A stretch of DNA of 64,000 bases. It comes from an uncultured Verrucomicrobiota bacterium. Its GTDB lineage: Bacteria > Verrucomicrobiota > Verrucomicrobiia > Limisphaerales > UBA9464. The stretch's first letter is position 1, and every line of letters starts with the position of its first letter. The DNA is taken from assembly GCA_903939515.1 (NCBI GenBank), contig CAJAHH010000009.1:1-64000 (forward strand), written 5' to 3'. Shown here piece by piece: positions 25,142-34,830 of this stretch. Position numbers and translations under genes: made by a program. The notes beneath the pieces are model-generated. The model was not told where the DNA came from, did not search any database, and was given only the letters and a program-made list of their open reading frames with translations.

Positions 25142-26566
25142 TCAGCCCAAAAACTTCCCCGGATTGAGAATACCGGCCGGATCGAGGGCGAGTTTTACGC
25201 GCCGATGGAGCGCATCGGATTCGGAGGAGACAGCGATGTTCCACCACGGTTTTTTGGCCAAACCCACCCCGTGCTCACCCGTGATGCTGCCCCCCAGCGC
25301 GACAACACCCTGAAACAACTCATCGAGGGCCCGGTCGCTCGCCTCGCGCTGCGCTGGAACCGATTCATCGAGCATCAGGTTCACATGAATGTTCCCGTCT
25401 CCGGCATGCCCGAAGCAGGCCACCTGAATGCCGTGCTTTTTCTGGAGAGAGGCACCGAGTTGAAACAAGGCTTCCAGCGACCCACGAGGCACTACGACAT
25501 CCTCGTTCAACTTGGTCAGTCCCGTGTCCCGCAGCGAGTAACTGAACTCCCGGCGTAACTTCCAGAAACGCTCACACCCTTCCGGCCCCAAACCCCGTTG
25601 GACAAAGGTGGGCTGGAACTCCAAAAGCAGTCGGCTGAGTTCAGTGATTTCGGAGCGAACGCCCCGCTCCCGACCGTCCAACTCGACGATCATCAACGCA
25701 CCCGCGCCCTTGAGGAGTTTGGATCCGGTCCGACGCCGGGCCGCTTCCACCGTGAAGCCATCGGCCAATTCCAAAGCGCTCGGCAGGAACCGGGCAGCGA
25801 AAAGGGCTCGAATGGCCCGGGCGGCCGTCTTCATATCCGAAAACCCGACCCCGACGCAGGCCCGGTAAGCCGGGAGCGGTAGCAGTTTCAAGGTCGCTTC
25901 GGTGACCACCCCGAGCATTCCTTCACTCCCGACAAAGAGGCGGTGCAAATCGAAGCCCGTCTTGTTCTTGTGGGTTCGACCACCGAGTCGGGTCACCGTT
26001 CCATCGGCCAACACCACCTGGAGAGCCATCACGTAATCCCGAGTGACCCCGTACTTGAGGCATCGCGGACCCCCGGCATTGGTGGCGATATTACCTCCGA
26101 TCGAGCAATCAGCCCGACTGGCCGGATCTGGCGGATAATAAAGTCCCTGACGCTCGACAGCCTCTTGCAGTGAGGCAGTCACCACACCGGGTTGAACCAC
26201 CGCCACAAAATCCACCGCGCTGATTTCTAAGACCCGATTCATTCCCGCCACAGAGAGGGCGATGCCGCCGTGCACCGGAACACACCCGCCCACATAGCCA
26301 TGCCCTGCCCCGCGCGGGGTCACCGGAATCTGGTGCTTCGAGGCAAAGGCGAGGATTCGCGACACCGACTCGACCGAAGCCGGCAGAGCCACCGCCTCGG
26401 GCAGGTGGGAGGCAAACCACTTGTCGCCCGCATGGGCCGACAAAGCTTCGGGAGTGAAAACCAATTCTCCGGCCGGCAACTGCCGCGCCAGACGACCTAA
26501 AAGGGACCGTCGCGTCACCCGGCGATCTTGCGCTGAGGCGATGCCGGAGGAAATAGGGAAAGGCAC
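25142..26566 (-). CDS. FAD-linked oxidase, GlcD (glycolate/D-lactate dehydrogenase)-type
   Basis: 474 residues. The PCMH-type FAD-binding domain shows TPRGAGHGYVGG, PPDPASRADCSIGGNIATNAGG and CLKYGVTRDYV; the C-terminal oxidase domain ends with CFGHAGDGNIHVN, ITGEHGVGLAKK and LDPAGILNPGKFLG. Oxidises a 2-hydroxy acid such as glycolate or D-lactate. No GlcE or GlcF partner gene is next to it. The first 16 residues are unlike the family; a GTG at 26518 (TRRSLLGRLA onward, 458 residues) may be the real start. A second, divergent paralogue lies at 43965. Confidence 0.9.
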   Translation of the reverse strand: MPFPISSGIASAQDRRVTRRSLLGRLARQLPAGELVFTPEALSAHAGDKWFASHLPEAVALPASVESVSRILAFASKHQIPVTPRGAGHGYVGGCVPVHGGIALSVAGMNRVLEISAVDFVAVVQPGVVTASLQEAVERQGLYYPPDPASRADCSIGGNIATNAGGPRCLKYGVTRDYVMALQVVLADGTVTRLGGRTHKNKTGFDLHRLFVGSEGMLGVVTEATLKLLPLPAYRACVGVGFSDMKTAARAIRALFAARFLPSALELADGFTVEAARRRTGSKLLKGAGALMIVELDGRERGVRSEITELSRLLLEFQPTFVQRGLGPEGCERFWKLRREFSYSLRDTGLTKLNEDVVVPRGSLEALFQLGASLQKKHGIQVACFGHAGDGNIHVNLMLDESVPAQREASDRALDELFQGVVALGGSITGEHGVGLAKKPWWNIAVSSESDALHRRVKLALDPAGILNPGKFLG

Positions 26567-26693
26567 CTGCCAACGGATCGTCCGTTCCGATCGATTCGGC
26601 CCGGCGTGACTCCGCCTGGGCCTATTCTGGACGGCCTACGCCGGAAGATTCGTCTTAACTGAATCGTTCCGGCCAGGAGGGCGCTCCTTGTGA

Positions 26694-27293
26694 CTACTTT
26701 GAGGTCAACTCCTTGACTCGGATCCGACGGTACTCCATCTGGCCGTGATCGGCTTCCAAACCAATGGGGCCCGTCTCTGGCAACTTGAGAGCAGCTTCCA
26801 GAACTTCGCCATTGCAGGTGCAATGAGCCACATTGTCCTTCACCACCACCTCAATCTGGTTCCAGTCCTGCGGCTTGTACTTCTTGAGGGCCTTGTACGG
26901 GCCGGCCACCAAGTAATCGCGGCACTGCAACTGCGGCCCGCGCAAAAAGATCCCGCTGTCGGCGTTCACCGAGGCGCGAAACTCGAGGCGAAGGATGAAG
27001 TCCTTAGGAAATTCCTTCTGGGTCCACAATTGGCGCAGGTGCGGTCCCTTGGCCGCAGTGTAATCATTAACCACGATCTGCCCGTCCTTGGCCGTATAGC
27101 GCCCATCACTGGCTTCAACCTTGCCGTCAAAACTCTCGGAGGGCTTGTACTTCCAACCCGTCAGGTCCTTGCCAGCAACGAGAGAAAGAAATCCTGGTTC
27201 TAGCTTAAACGAGTCGGCTTGAGCCGCACAGGTAAGGAGGGCCAGAGCCAGAGCCAGGCAACGGCCGGATCGGAGGGTCTTGGAGGTATTCAT
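26694..27293 (-). CDS. Secreted DUF1080 (3-keto-disaccharide hydrolase-like) protein
   Basis: 199 residues with a signal peptide (residues 1-26, ending CAAQADS). The domain is the DUF1080 concanavalin-like fold: SLVAGKDLTGWKYK, LRLEFRASVNADSGIFLRGP, NQIEVVVKDN and the end EYRRIRVKEL. Relatives hydrolyse 3-keto glycosides or bind sugars. The ATG at 27293 is chosen because the signal peptide starts there; the frame is open upstream to 27434. Downstream of a barrel protein on the same strand, hinting at a sugar-processing unit. Confidence 0.85.
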   Translation of the reverse strand: MNTSKTLRSGRCLALALALLTCAAQADSFKLEPGFLSLVAGKDLTGWKYKPSESFDGKVEASDGRYTAKDGQIVVNDYTAAKGPHLRQLWTQKEFPKDFILRLEFRASVNADSGIFLRGPQLQCRDYLVAGPYKALKKYKPQDWNQIEVVVKDNVAHCTCNGEVLEAALKLPETGPIGLEADHGQMEYRRIRVKELTSK

Positions 27294-27357
27294 GGGGAGG
27301 TAACGACAATCGCAGCAAGTACCCCAAAGCTTGTCAACGAGAGGTCCCTTCAATCCG

Positions 27358-28221
27358 TCAGAAACGCCACGACAAACCCAGGAACGGATTGTAATCCGGG
27401 GCCGACGCGGTGACGCCAAAGTTGCAACCCGCATCCAATTGTATGTCCTCGGTGAGCAAATAAGTAAGCCCGCAGTCTACCAATCCCTGCCATGGGGAAT
27501 TCGATTCAAAAGGGTGGATCGTGAAGAACTCCACATAACCCGAAAGCGGGCCCACAATCGAATGGCCTACCACCACCGAGTTGACCGACTCCAAATGATG
27601 CCCAGAACGGCCGTCGTTGCGCAGACAATCCAATCGCGTCTGAAGTCCCAGATCAAATTCTCCCGGAAGCCTCACGGCCAAGGGAAACAACAATCCGCCC
27701 TCCACGGACCCGTTGCCAATACCCCGCCCCGCGGTGGGCACCTTGAAGTAGGGGATAACCCCGAAAGCAGAGGATCCGGAATCGTTGCCCCAGAAGTTTT
27801 TCTTCAAGCGCACGGTTAGATCTCCCAAACCCGATGCTCGATCTGAAATCCCCGCCGCGCGGTCCTCGGTGCGAGTTCGAACATAGCTGTCTAAAATCAG
27901 GTGAAGATCCAACGAAGGCAGGAGGCCGGTCTTCAGGTTCACCGAGGCAACTTTGGTCATTTCGGACACCACCCCAGAGGCATCGGTGTCGTGCGTCCAG
28001 GTGCCGATATCTGACTCCACCTGAAAGTGACCAGCATCCACCGTGTACGGTCCTTCGGTCAAACTGGGGCGATCGGTGATCAAAGGACGCATCGCCTCTC
28101 GAGGCACTGGGTTGAAGAGGTTATATTGACTCTTGTCCGGCTCCGAACCCCAACCGGTGAGTGCTCCCAAAAAGCCCAAGCCGTTGGCCACCAAAATAAC
28201 CCATCCTCGGAAACTCATCAC
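27358..28221 (-). CDS. Outer-membrane beta-barrel 'transporter' (MetA-pathway-like)
   Basis: 287 residues (GTG start; an ATG at 28218 gives 286). N-terminal signal segment, then RPLITDRPSLTEGPYTVDAGHFQVES, the usual opening of the PF13557-type outer-membrane transporter family, with alternating-residue strands throughout and a terminal Phe (LGLSWRF) fitting BAM recognition. Probably a porin-like channel for small hydrophobic or phenolic compounds; the substrate is unknown. Upstream of it lies an AT-rich spacer. Confidence 0.82.
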   Translation of the reverse strand: MMSFRGWVILVANGLGFLGALTGWGSEPDKSQYNLFNPVPREAMRPLITDRPSLTEGPYTVDAGHFQVESDIGTWTHDTDASGVVSEMTKVASVNLKTGLLPSLDLHLILDSYVRTRTEDRAAGISDRASGLGDLTVRLKKNFWGNDSGSSAFGVIPYFKVPTAGRGIGNGSVEGGLLFPLAVRLPGEFDLGLQTRLDCLRNDGRSGHHLESVNSVVVGHSIVGPLSGYVEFFTIHPFESNSPWQGLVDCGLTYLLTEDIQLDAGCNFGVTASAPDYNPFLGLSWRF

Positions 28222-28452
28222 GCCTTGAGCCTAACTAATGGGTGGGTTTTTAAAACATTTTGTTCTTTTTACATCCTTTTGGGCGTTTCAGATATTTTTA
28301 ACACCTTTCAACAATCAGCAACCCCTGCTGAACCCGCCATCGGCACACCGATTTCTCCGACCGCCCGGGCCGGCTTCGGAAGCTGGAACCTAGGACAGGG
28401 CCTCCTTTGATCTTCCTCCCACCGGACCATTGCCCTCAAAATACCCAGCGTC
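28222..28452. other. AT-rich divergent intergenic region
   Basis: A 231-base spacer between the divergent barrel gene and aroC. About 28240-28320 is much richer in A+T (TTTTTAAAACATTTTG, ATATTTTTAAC) than the surrounding DNA, as expected for promoters on both strands. I could not settle on an exact -35/-10 pair. No gene was recognised. Confidence 0.45.
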
Positions 28453-29553
28453 ATGGGCAACACGTTTGGACACCTCTTCCGCATCACCACCTGGGGCGAA
28501 TCGCATGGCGGCGGCGTCGGGGTGGTCGTCGATGGCTGCCCTCCCCGTCTGCCTCTGACCGAAGCGGACATCCAGCCCGACCTGGACCGCCGTCGCCCAG
28601 GTCAGTCTTCCATCGTCACGCCCCGCAAAGAAACCGACACGGTCAAGATCCTGTCCGGAACCTTCGATGGGCTCACACTCGGCACCCCCATTTCCATGTG
28701 GGTCAAGAACGAGGACTTCCGCTCCGAGGCCTACAACGAAATGGCCGAGAAGTTCCGCCCGTCCCATGCCGATTACACCTACCACGTCAAATACGGTCAT
28801 CGTGCCTGGCCCGGTGGCGGACGCACTTCCGCCCGCGAAACGATTGGCCGTGTGGCCGCCGGCGCCATCGCCAAGAAACTCCTGCGCGAATTCTGGGGCG
28901 TTGAAGTGCTGGCCTGCGTGACCCAAGTCCAGCACCTCAAGGCGATCGTCGACCCTGAAACCTTCACCGCTGAAGGCGTCGAATCCAACATCCTGCGTTG
29001 CCCAGATACCGCTGCGGCCCCGGCGATGATCCAACTCATCGAAGAACGACGCGCTCAGGGCGACAGCGTCGGCGGAGTGGTCCTTGGCGTGGCCCGGAAT
29101 GTCCCTGTGGGTTGGGGAGACCCCGTCTTTGACCGGCTGGAGGCCGATCTCGCCAAGGGCATGATGTCCCTGCCGGCCACCAAGGGCTTCGAAATCGGCT
29201 CAGGGTTCGATGGAATCCTCCTCACTGGCCTGCAGCACAACGACGCCTTCCGCAACGTAGACGGCAAGATCCTCACCACCTCCAACCGGTCCGGCGGCAT
29301 CCAGGGAGGCATCTCCAATGGGGCCAACATCCACTTCCGGGTGGCCTTCAAGCCTGTGGCCACGGTGATGCACGAGCAGGACACGATAGACGTGCACCTA
29401 CAGAACACCACGCTGCGCGGACGCGGCCGCCACGATCCCTGTGTGCTGCCCCGGGCCGTTCCGATGGTCGAGGCCATGACGGCCCTCACACTCATCGATC
29501 ATGCACTCCGGCATGAGGCCCAATGTGGCCACCGCGAACGCTGGGCACCCTGA
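28453..29553 (+). CDS. aroC: Chorismate synthase
   Basis: 366 residues. Family signatures: [17 protein letters not shown] (His18), [14 protein letters not shown], the FMN/EPSP-binding [24 protein letters not shown] region, [14 protein letters not shown] and [17 protein letters not shown]. Converts EPSP to chorismate with reduced FMN, the last common step of aromatic amino-acid synthesis. Length fits the family. The aroQ gene lies elsewhere (54754), so the pathway is not clustered. Confidence 0.96.
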   Translation: MGNTFGHLFRITTWGESHGGGVGVVVDGCPPRLPLTEADIQPDLDRRRPGQSSIVTPRKETDTVKILSGTFDGLTLGTPISMWVKNEDFRSEAYNEMAEKFRPSHADYTYHVKYGHRAWPGGGRTSARETIGRVAAGAIAKKLLREFWGVEVLACVTQVQHLKAIVDPETFTAEGVESNILRCPDTAAAPAMIQLIEERRAQGDSVGGVVLGVARNVPVGWGDPVFDRLEADLAKGMMSLPATKGFEIGSGFDGILLTGLQHNDAFRNVDGKILTTSNRSGGIQGGISNGANIHFRVAFKPVATVMHEQDTIDVHLQNTTLRGRGRHDPCVLPRAVPMVEAMTALTLIDHALRHEAQCGHRERWAP

Positions 29554-29631
29554 ACTGCACCCTGCCGGCGGTAACCGTGTTGCCAGCGAAAAAGACTTTC
29601 GCCGGGCCGGGACTGCGATGGACTGTCAGGC

Positions 29632-31161
29632 ATGTCCCTCACGCTGTCCCCTTTCCGACACCTGACACTGACAACGGCCACCACTCTTGGTCTCGGCGCC
29701 TGCCTCGCTGCGCTGGCGGCCGATCCTAAACCCAGCCCGAAGCCTTCTGGGCCGCAAATCGACGGAGTCTTCCACAAAGTCATTCTGGACACCGACCGTG
29801 ACCAAGACGGCGACGGCCAAGTTGAAGACACCGTGGTCAACCCCATGGAGATCGCCGTGGCCCCAGACGGGCGGGTCTTCTTCATTGAGCGCAGCGGCCT
29901 TTTGAAGGTGTGGAGCCCGACCACCCAAGCCTCAACCATCGCCGGCACACTCAAAGTGTTCACGGAATTGGAAGACGGTCTGCTGGGCATCGCGTTGGAT
30001 CCCAAGTTCGCCAAGAACTCATGGATCTACCTTTTCTACTCCGACCCACAAACCCACACCAACGACACCAAACACAAGACCGGCGACAACCGAGTCTCCC
30101 GCTTCACCCTCCGCGACGGTGCGCTGGACATGGCCAGCGAAAAAATTCTCCTGCGCATCCAAACGCAGCGCGACCAATGCTGCCATTCAGCTGGATCCCT
30201 CGCCTTTGACGCCTCAGGCAACTTGTACGCCGCCACCGGCGACAACACACACCCTGGCGAATCCGACGGCTACAGCCCCATCGACGAACGCCCGGACCGC
30301 GAACCTTGGAACGCTCAAAAATCCGCCGCCAACGCCAACGATCTTCGAGGCAAAATCCTGCGTATCCATCCCGAGTCCAACGGCACCGTCACCATTCCCA
30401 AAGGAAATCTCTTTCCGCCCGGAACGCCCAAAACCCGCCCTGAAATTTACGTCATGGGCAACCGCAACCCCTTCCGTATCAGCGTCGACAAGACCACAGG
30501 GCACCTTTACTGGGGCGAAGTGGGGCCCGACGCCGGCGGCCCGAACGACAAGCGCGGCCCCGCCGGGTTTGACGAAATCAACCAGGCCCGCGGAGCCGGA
30601 AACTTTGGATGGCCTTTCTTCGCCGGAGACAACCGCCCCTACCACCGCTACGACTTTGAGACGCGCCAGCATGGGGAACCCTGGGATCCCGCCCATCCCA
30701 TTAACCCGTCGCGATTAAACACCGGCCCCTCTGAACTCCCTCCAGCCCAACCCGCGTTCATCTGGTATCCCTACGGAGCCTCCACCCGTTTCCCTGAGGT
30801 TCGCAACGGAGGTCGCACCGCCTGTGCAGGCCCAGTCTACCGATTTGATAAGCGCTCGTCCTCTCCCCACAAGCTGCCCAAAGAATTTGATCGAACTCTT
30901 TTCATCTACGAATGGTCCCGGAACTGGATCCTCGCGGTGCATTTGGACGAGGATCACAAAATTGCAAAAACCCCGGAAGGCAAGCTCCGAATGGAGCGAT
31001 TTTGCCCCGGAATGACCTTTATGCGGCCCATGGACCTCGAAATAGGCCAAGATGGGTGCCTTTACGTGCTAGAAAACGGCAGCGCATGGGTTGGCAACAA
31101 AGATACCCAGCTCGTGCGAATCGAATATCACCCCCCCACTACCCAGGCTCTCCAACCGTGA
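29632..31161 (+). CDS. Secreted PQQ-dependent sugar dehydrogenase (GSDH) protein
   Basis: 509 residues. A signal region (residues 1-30) is followed by the six-bladed GSDH propeller: VVNPMEIAVAPDGRVFFIERSG, GLLGIALDPKF, RGKILRIHPES, YVMGNRNPFRISVDKTTGHLYWGEVGPD and ELPPAQPAFIWYPYG. Blade residues likely to bind PQQ and Ca (NRNP, GEVGPDAGG) are present. A CC pair in DQCCHSAGSLAFD differs from soluble glucose dehydrogenases and resembles the ThuA-associated group. Oxidises sugars or other alcohols in the periplasm; acceptor unknown. A second homologue is at 48264. Confidence 0.88.
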   Translation: MSLTLSPFRHLTLTTATTLGLGACLAALAADPKPSPKPSGPQIDGVFHKVILDTDRDQDGDGQVEDTVVNPMEIAVAPDGRVFFIERSGLLKVWSPTTQASTIAGTLKVFTELEDGLLGIALDPKFAKNSWIYLFYSDPQTHTNDTKHKTGDNRVSRFTLRDGALDMASEKILLRIQTQRDQCCHSAGSLAFDASGNLYAATGDNTHPGESDGYSPIDERPDREPWNAQKSAANANDLRGKILRIHPESNGTVTIPKGNLFPPGTPKTRPEIYVMGNRNPFRISVDKTTGHLYWGEVGPDAGGPNDKRGPAGFDEINQARGAGNFGWPFFAGDNRPYHRYDFETRQHGEPWDPAHPINPSRLNTGPSELPPAQPAFIWYPYGASTRFPEVRNGGRTACAGPVYRFDKRSSSPHKLPKEFDRTLFIYEWSRNWILAVHLDEDHKIAKTPEGKLRMERFCPGMTFMRPMDLEIGQDGCLYVLENGSAWVGNKDTQLVRIEYHPPTTQALQP

Positions 31162-31210
31162 AAACCTCACCCCTCCAATTCACAATCTTCCACTTTTCAC
31201 AAAAAACGTA

Positions 31211-31238
31211 TTGCACGCCCTCGCTCCGTTGTTAAGGT
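31211..31238 (+). promoter_or_regulatory. Possible promoter upstream of rpsL
   Basis: TTGCAC (31211-31216) and TAAGGT (31233-31238) are spaced 16 bases apart. The -35 is good, the -10 poor. It lies 52 bases before the rpsL ATG. A small hairpin (TCCGTC-GCTTTT-GACGGA, about 31253-31270) falls in the leader. Weak prediction. Confidence 0.35.
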
Positions 31239-31290
31239 CCGCGCTCCCGTTTCCGTCGCTTTTGACGGAGGCGATAACCTTTCGGCATCG

Positions 31291-31686
31291 ATGCCTACGA
31301 TTAACCAGTTGGTCCGCAAGGGCCGCACCAAGATCATCTACAAGTCCAAGTCTCCGGCCTTGGAAAATGCGCCATTCCGTCGCGGCGTGTGCTTGCAGGT
31401 CATGACCCGCACGCCCAAAAAGCCGAACTCCGCTATGCGGAAGGTAGCCAAGGTTCGGCTCACCAACGGTTTCGAAGTGATCGCCTACATTCCTGACGAG
31501 GGACACAACCTTCAGGAGCACTCGATCGTTCTCGTTCGCGGCGGCCGCGTGAAAGATCTTCCCGGTGTCCGCTACCACATTGTCCGCGGCACCTTGGACG
31601 CCTCTGGCGTCGAGAAGCGCCGTGTCAGCCGCTCCAAGTACGGCGTCAAGCGCCCGAAAGCCGGAGCCGCAGCCAAGAAGAAATAA
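31291..31686 (+). CDS. rpsL: 30S ribosomal protein S12
   Basis: 131 residues. Core signatures [42 protein letters not shown] and [13 protein letters not shown] are intact; lysines at the classic streptomycin-sensitivity loops ([15 protein letters not shown]) are wild-type, so no resistance change is visible. Decoding-centre protein. The C-terminus ends in a short lysine/alanine tail (AGAAAKKK). First gene of the translation cluster. Confidence 0.98.
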   Translation: MPTINQLVRKGRTKIIYKSKSPALENAPFRRGVCLQVMTRTPKKPNSAMRKVAKVRLTNGFEVIAYIPDEGHNLQEHSIVLVRGGRVKDLPGVRYHIVRGTLDASGVEKRRVSRSKYGVKRPKAGAAAKKK

Positions 31687-31731
31687 CGCCGCGGCCCACT
31701 AGCAGCAACCAACTCCCTTTCCGATCTCTGT

Positions 31732-32205
31732 ATGTCCCGTCGTCGTCAAGCCATTAAGCGTTCCGTCATTGCGGACGCCAAGTACAACAGCGTTCTTGTC
31801 GGTCGCCTCGTGAACACCGTGATGTTCAGCGGCCAAAAGAACGTTGCCCGCCGCATCGTCTACGGAGCCATCGAGGCTCTCGCTGAGAAAACCCCGGGAG
31901 TTGATCCCTTGGAAATCGTTCAGCGCGCGATCGACAACGCCAAACCCCGCATCGAGACCAAGGCCCGCCGCGTCGGTGGTGCAACCTATCAGGTCCCCAT
32001 GGAAGTCACCCCGGATCGCCAGACCTCCCTCGCTATGCGTTGGATCGTCGGGTATGCCGATGGCCGCAAGGGCATTCCTATGAAACAGGCTCTCGCTACC
32101 GAGCTCCTTGAGGCTTATCAAGGACAAGGTAACGCAATCCGCAAGCGCGACGACGTGCATAAGATGGCCCAGGCTAACAAGGCTTTCGCGCACTTCCGCT
32201 GGTAG
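31732..32205 (+). CDS. rpsG: 30S ribosomal protein S7
   Basis: 157 residues; length and motifs (MSRRRQAIKR; GGATYQVPMEVTPDR; MAQANKAFAHFRW) are as in bacterial S7. Binds the 3' domain of 16S rRNA at the E site. Follows rpsL by 45 bases as in the str operon. It ends just before a terminator-like hairpin (32222-32251). Confidence 0.98.
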   Translation: MSRRRQAIKRSVIADAKYNSVLVGRLVNTVMFSGQKNVARRIVYGAIEALAEKTPGVDPLEIVQRAIDNAKPRIETKARRVGGATYQVPMEVTPDRQTSLAMRWIVGYADGRKGIPMKQALATELLEAYQGQGNAIRKRDDVHKMAQANKAFAHFRW

Positions 32206-32221
32206 GCTATTCCTTAATATG

Positions 32222-32251
32222 ACGCCCCGATGCCAAGTCGGGGCGTTTTTT
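32222..32251 (+). terminator. Terminator-like hairpin between rpsG and fusA
   Basis: A perfect 9-pair stem ACGCCCCGA-TGCCAAG-TCGGGGCGT is followed by TTTTT. It has the full form of an intrinsic terminator, although it lies between two genes usually on one mRNA. Only 29 bases remain to the fusA ATG, so a promoter for fusA beyond it would have to be squeezed in or overlap it; partial read-through is likely. Confidence 0.8.
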
Positions 32252-32280
32252 ATCTCCTTAAACGACGATCTTTCCCATCC

Positions 32281-34476
32281 ATGAGCGATCCCGCGGCCAT
32301 CAACTCGACCGTCAATTCACCGCTGCGCCAGTACCCACTGGAGCGCACTCGTAACTTTGGTATTTGCGCCCACATCGATGCGGGCAAGACCACAACGACC
32401 GAGCGAATTCTCTTCTACACAGGCCTGATCCACAAGATCGGCGACGTCGATGACGGCAACACTGTCACCGACTGGATGGAACAGGAAAAGGAGCGCGGCA
32501 TCACCATCACCTCGGCGGCGGTGACCTCCTTCTGGACCCAGAAGAAGGACGAGGGCCTTTACAAGAACTTCGAAGGTCTCTCTCATCGGATTAACATCAT
32601 CGATACACCGGGACACGTCGACTTCACCGCTGAAGTCGAACGTTCCATGCGTGTTCTGGACGGCGCGGTCGCTGTGTTTTGCGGTGTAGCCGGTGTCCAA
32701 CCCCAGTCCGAGACGGTCTGGCGCCAAGCCACCAAGTACAAAGTGCCCCGGATCGCGTTCGTCAACAAGATGGACCGCACCGGTGCCAATTTTGACAACG
32801 CGCTGGCCGACATGCGCAAGAAGCTCGGTGCCTATGCGTTCCCGATCTTCCTGAACATCGGAGCTGAAGACAAATTCGCCGGCGTCATCGACGTGGTCAA
32901 CCAGAAGGCCATCATTTGGGGCGAGGGCGACCTCACCAACGAAGGCCTGAAGTACGAAGTCACCGAGATTCCTGCCGCTCACAAGGATCGCGCGGAAGCG
33001 GCGTTGGCCGAACTCATCGATGCCGTATCCAACAAGGACGATGCAATCGCGGAGCTCATTCTCGAAGAGAAACCCATTTCGGTTCCCGTTCTTAAGGCTG
33101 CGATCCGCCGCCTCACCTGCCTGATCGAGCTCGTCCCGGTCCTTTGCGGCACCGCTTTCAAGAAAAAGGGCGTTCAAGTCTTGATCGACGCCGTCATCGA
33201 TTACCTGCCGTCCCCGTTGGACATCCCTCCGGCCACAGGCATGGTGCCCGACTCCGAAGACACCGAAGACAGAATCCCAGTTCCTCCGGACGACAACAGC
33301 AAGTTCTGCTCGCTCGCGTTCAAGCTTTGGACCGACCCGTACGCCGGTAAGCTGGTTTTCTTCCGTGTCTATTCCGGACAGCTCAAAAAGGGTGATTCGA
33401 TCTACAATCCTCGCACCCGTAAGCGTGAACGTGTGAGCCGTTTGATGGTCATTCAAGGCAGCGAACGCAAAGATGTCGATTCCGTCTACTCCGGCGACAT
33501 CGCAGCCTTGGTCGGTTTGCGCAACATCACCACCGGCGATACCCTTTGCAACGAGGACTTCGACATCGCTCTAGAGCCTCCGACCTTCCCCGAGCCGGTC
33601 ATCAGCATGGCCATCGAGCCGAAGACGAAGGCCGACCAGGACAAGATGTCCCAAGGCCTCCAGCGTTTGGCTGAAGAAGATCCTACCTTCAAGTGCTTCA
33701 CCAATGAAGAGACTGGCCAGCTGATCATCGCCGGCATGGGCGAGCTGCACCTAGAAATCATCCGCGACCGTCTCAAACGCGAATTCTCTGTCGAGGCCGA
33801 CGCGGGCGCTCCCCAGATCGCTTATCGTGAAACCATCACCAAGTCGGCCGAGGGCGAAGGCAAGTTCATCCGCCAGTCCGGTGGTCGTGGACAGTATGGC
33901 CATGCCGTCGTTGATGTGGAGCCCAACGAAAAGGGCAAGGGCGTCGAGATCCTCAACAAGGTCGTTGGTGGTACCATCCCCAAGGAGTACATCCCGGCGG
34001 TGATGAACGGCATCGCAGAGGCCATCAAGTCCGGTGTCTACGCCGGCTTCCAGGTGATCGACATCAAGGTCACCGTCAAAGACGGATCGTTCCATGAAGT
34101 CGACTCGAACGAGTTGGCATTCAAGATGGCCGGTATCTTCGCGCTCAAAGACGCTTTTGCTCAGGCCGGTCCGATCCTCTTGGAGCCGATCATGAAGGTC
34201 GAAGCCACCACTCCTGACGAATATCAGGGCGATATCTTGGGTGACATCAACCGCCGCCGCGGCATGATCCAAGGCGTGGACGCCAAGAATGGTCAAACCG
34301 TACTGACAGCGCAGGTGCCGCTGGCCGAGATGTTCGGCTATGCGACCGCCATCCGTTCCCTTTCCAAGGGACGTGCCTCGTACAGCATGGAACCGCTCCA
34401 CTTCGAGCAAGTACCCAACAGCGTCCTCACCACCGTGATGGATGCCGCCAAAAAGCGCCCTGCCGCCCGCAGCTAA
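32281..34476 (+). CDS. fusA: Elongation factor G
   Basis: 731 residues, a little longer than E. coli EF-G (704). G domain motifs: AHIDAGKTT (P loop), RGITITSAA (switch II region start), DTPGHVDF, VNKMDRTGANF. Domains II-V follow. A short insertion (KKDEGLYKNFEGL) sits between the switch I region and DTPGHVDF where E. coli has a direct link. Drives translocation of the ribosome. The ATG at 32281 is chosen; the frame is open upstream to 32230, inside the hairpin. Homologue of fusA1-type EF-G; a second EF-G elsewhere cannot be excluded. Confidence 0.96.
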   Translation: MSDPAAINSTVNSPLRQYPLERTRNFGICAHIDAGKTTTTERILFYTGLIHKIGDVDDGNTVTDWMEQEKERGITITSAAVTSFWTQKKDEGLYKNFEGLSHRINIIDTPGHVDFTAEVERSMRVLDGAVAVFCGVAGVQPQSETVWRQATKYKVPRIAFVNKMDRTGANFDNALADMRKKLGAYAFPIFLNIGAEDKFAGVIDVVNQKAIIWGEGDLTNEGLKYEVTEIPAAHKDRAEAALAELIDAVSNKDDAIAELILEEKPISVPVLKAAIRRLTCLIELVPVLCGTAFKKKGVQVLIDAVIDYLPSPLDIPPATGMVPDSEDTEDRIPVPPDDNSKFCSLAFKLWTDPYAGKLVFFRVYSGQLKKGDSIYNPRTRKRERVSRLMVIQGSERKDVDSVYSGDIAALVGLRNITTGDTLCNEDFDIALEPPTFPEPVISMAIEPKTKADQDKMSQGLQRLAEEDPTFKCFTNEETGQLIIAGMGELHLEIIRDRLKREFSVEADAGAPQIAYRETITKSAEGEGKFIRQSGGRGQYGHAVVDVEPNEKGKGVEILNKVVGGTIPKEYIPAVMNGIAEAIKSGVYAGFQVIDIKVTVKDGSFHEVDSNELAFKMAGIFALKDAFAQAGPILLEPIMKVEATTPDEYQGDILGDINRRRGMIQGVDAKNGQTVLTAQVPLAEMFGYATAIRSLSKGRASYSMEPLHFEQVPNSVLTTVMDAAKKRPAARS

Positions 34477-34510
34477 TTTCCCCTCCTAAAACTCAAACCT
34501 GTTCTTTGCA

Positions 34511-34819
34511 ATGGCTGGACAACGTATCCGTATCCGACTCAAAGCCTACGACCACCGGGTCATTGACGCCTCCGCGAGTGAAATCGTGGAAACCGTCAAG
34601 CGCTCTGGTGCCCGTGTCGCTGGCCCCATCCCCCTCCCGACCAAAATTGAACGATTGACCGTTCTACGTTCGCCCCATGCGGACAAGAAGTCGCAGGAAT
34701 CCTTCGAGCAACGCACTCATAAGCGTTTGCTGGATATCCTCGATCCCACTGCCAAGACCGTGGATGAGCTCAAGAAGCTCAACCTCCCGGCCGGCGTTGA
34801 CATCCAAATCAAGATCTAA
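34511..34819 (+). CDS. rpsJ: 30S ribosomal protein S10
   Basis: 102 residues, typical length. Signatures [48 protein letters not shown]. Also a transcription anti-termination factor (NusE). Begins 34 bases after fusA; tuf is missing between them, unlike the common str-S10 order. Followed by rplC after 11 bases. Confidence 0.97.
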   Translation: MAGQRIRIRLKAYDHRVIDASASEIVETVKRSGARVAGPIPLPTKIERLTVLRSPHADKKSQESFEQRTHKRLLDILDPTAKTVDELKKLNLPAGVDIQIKI

Positions 34820-34830
34820 CTTTCCCAGCC

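Noticed and set aside
32317..33456. 379-residue open frame on the minus strand
   Set aside because: Antisense to fusA, with composition that mirrors the sense codons; no domain recognised.
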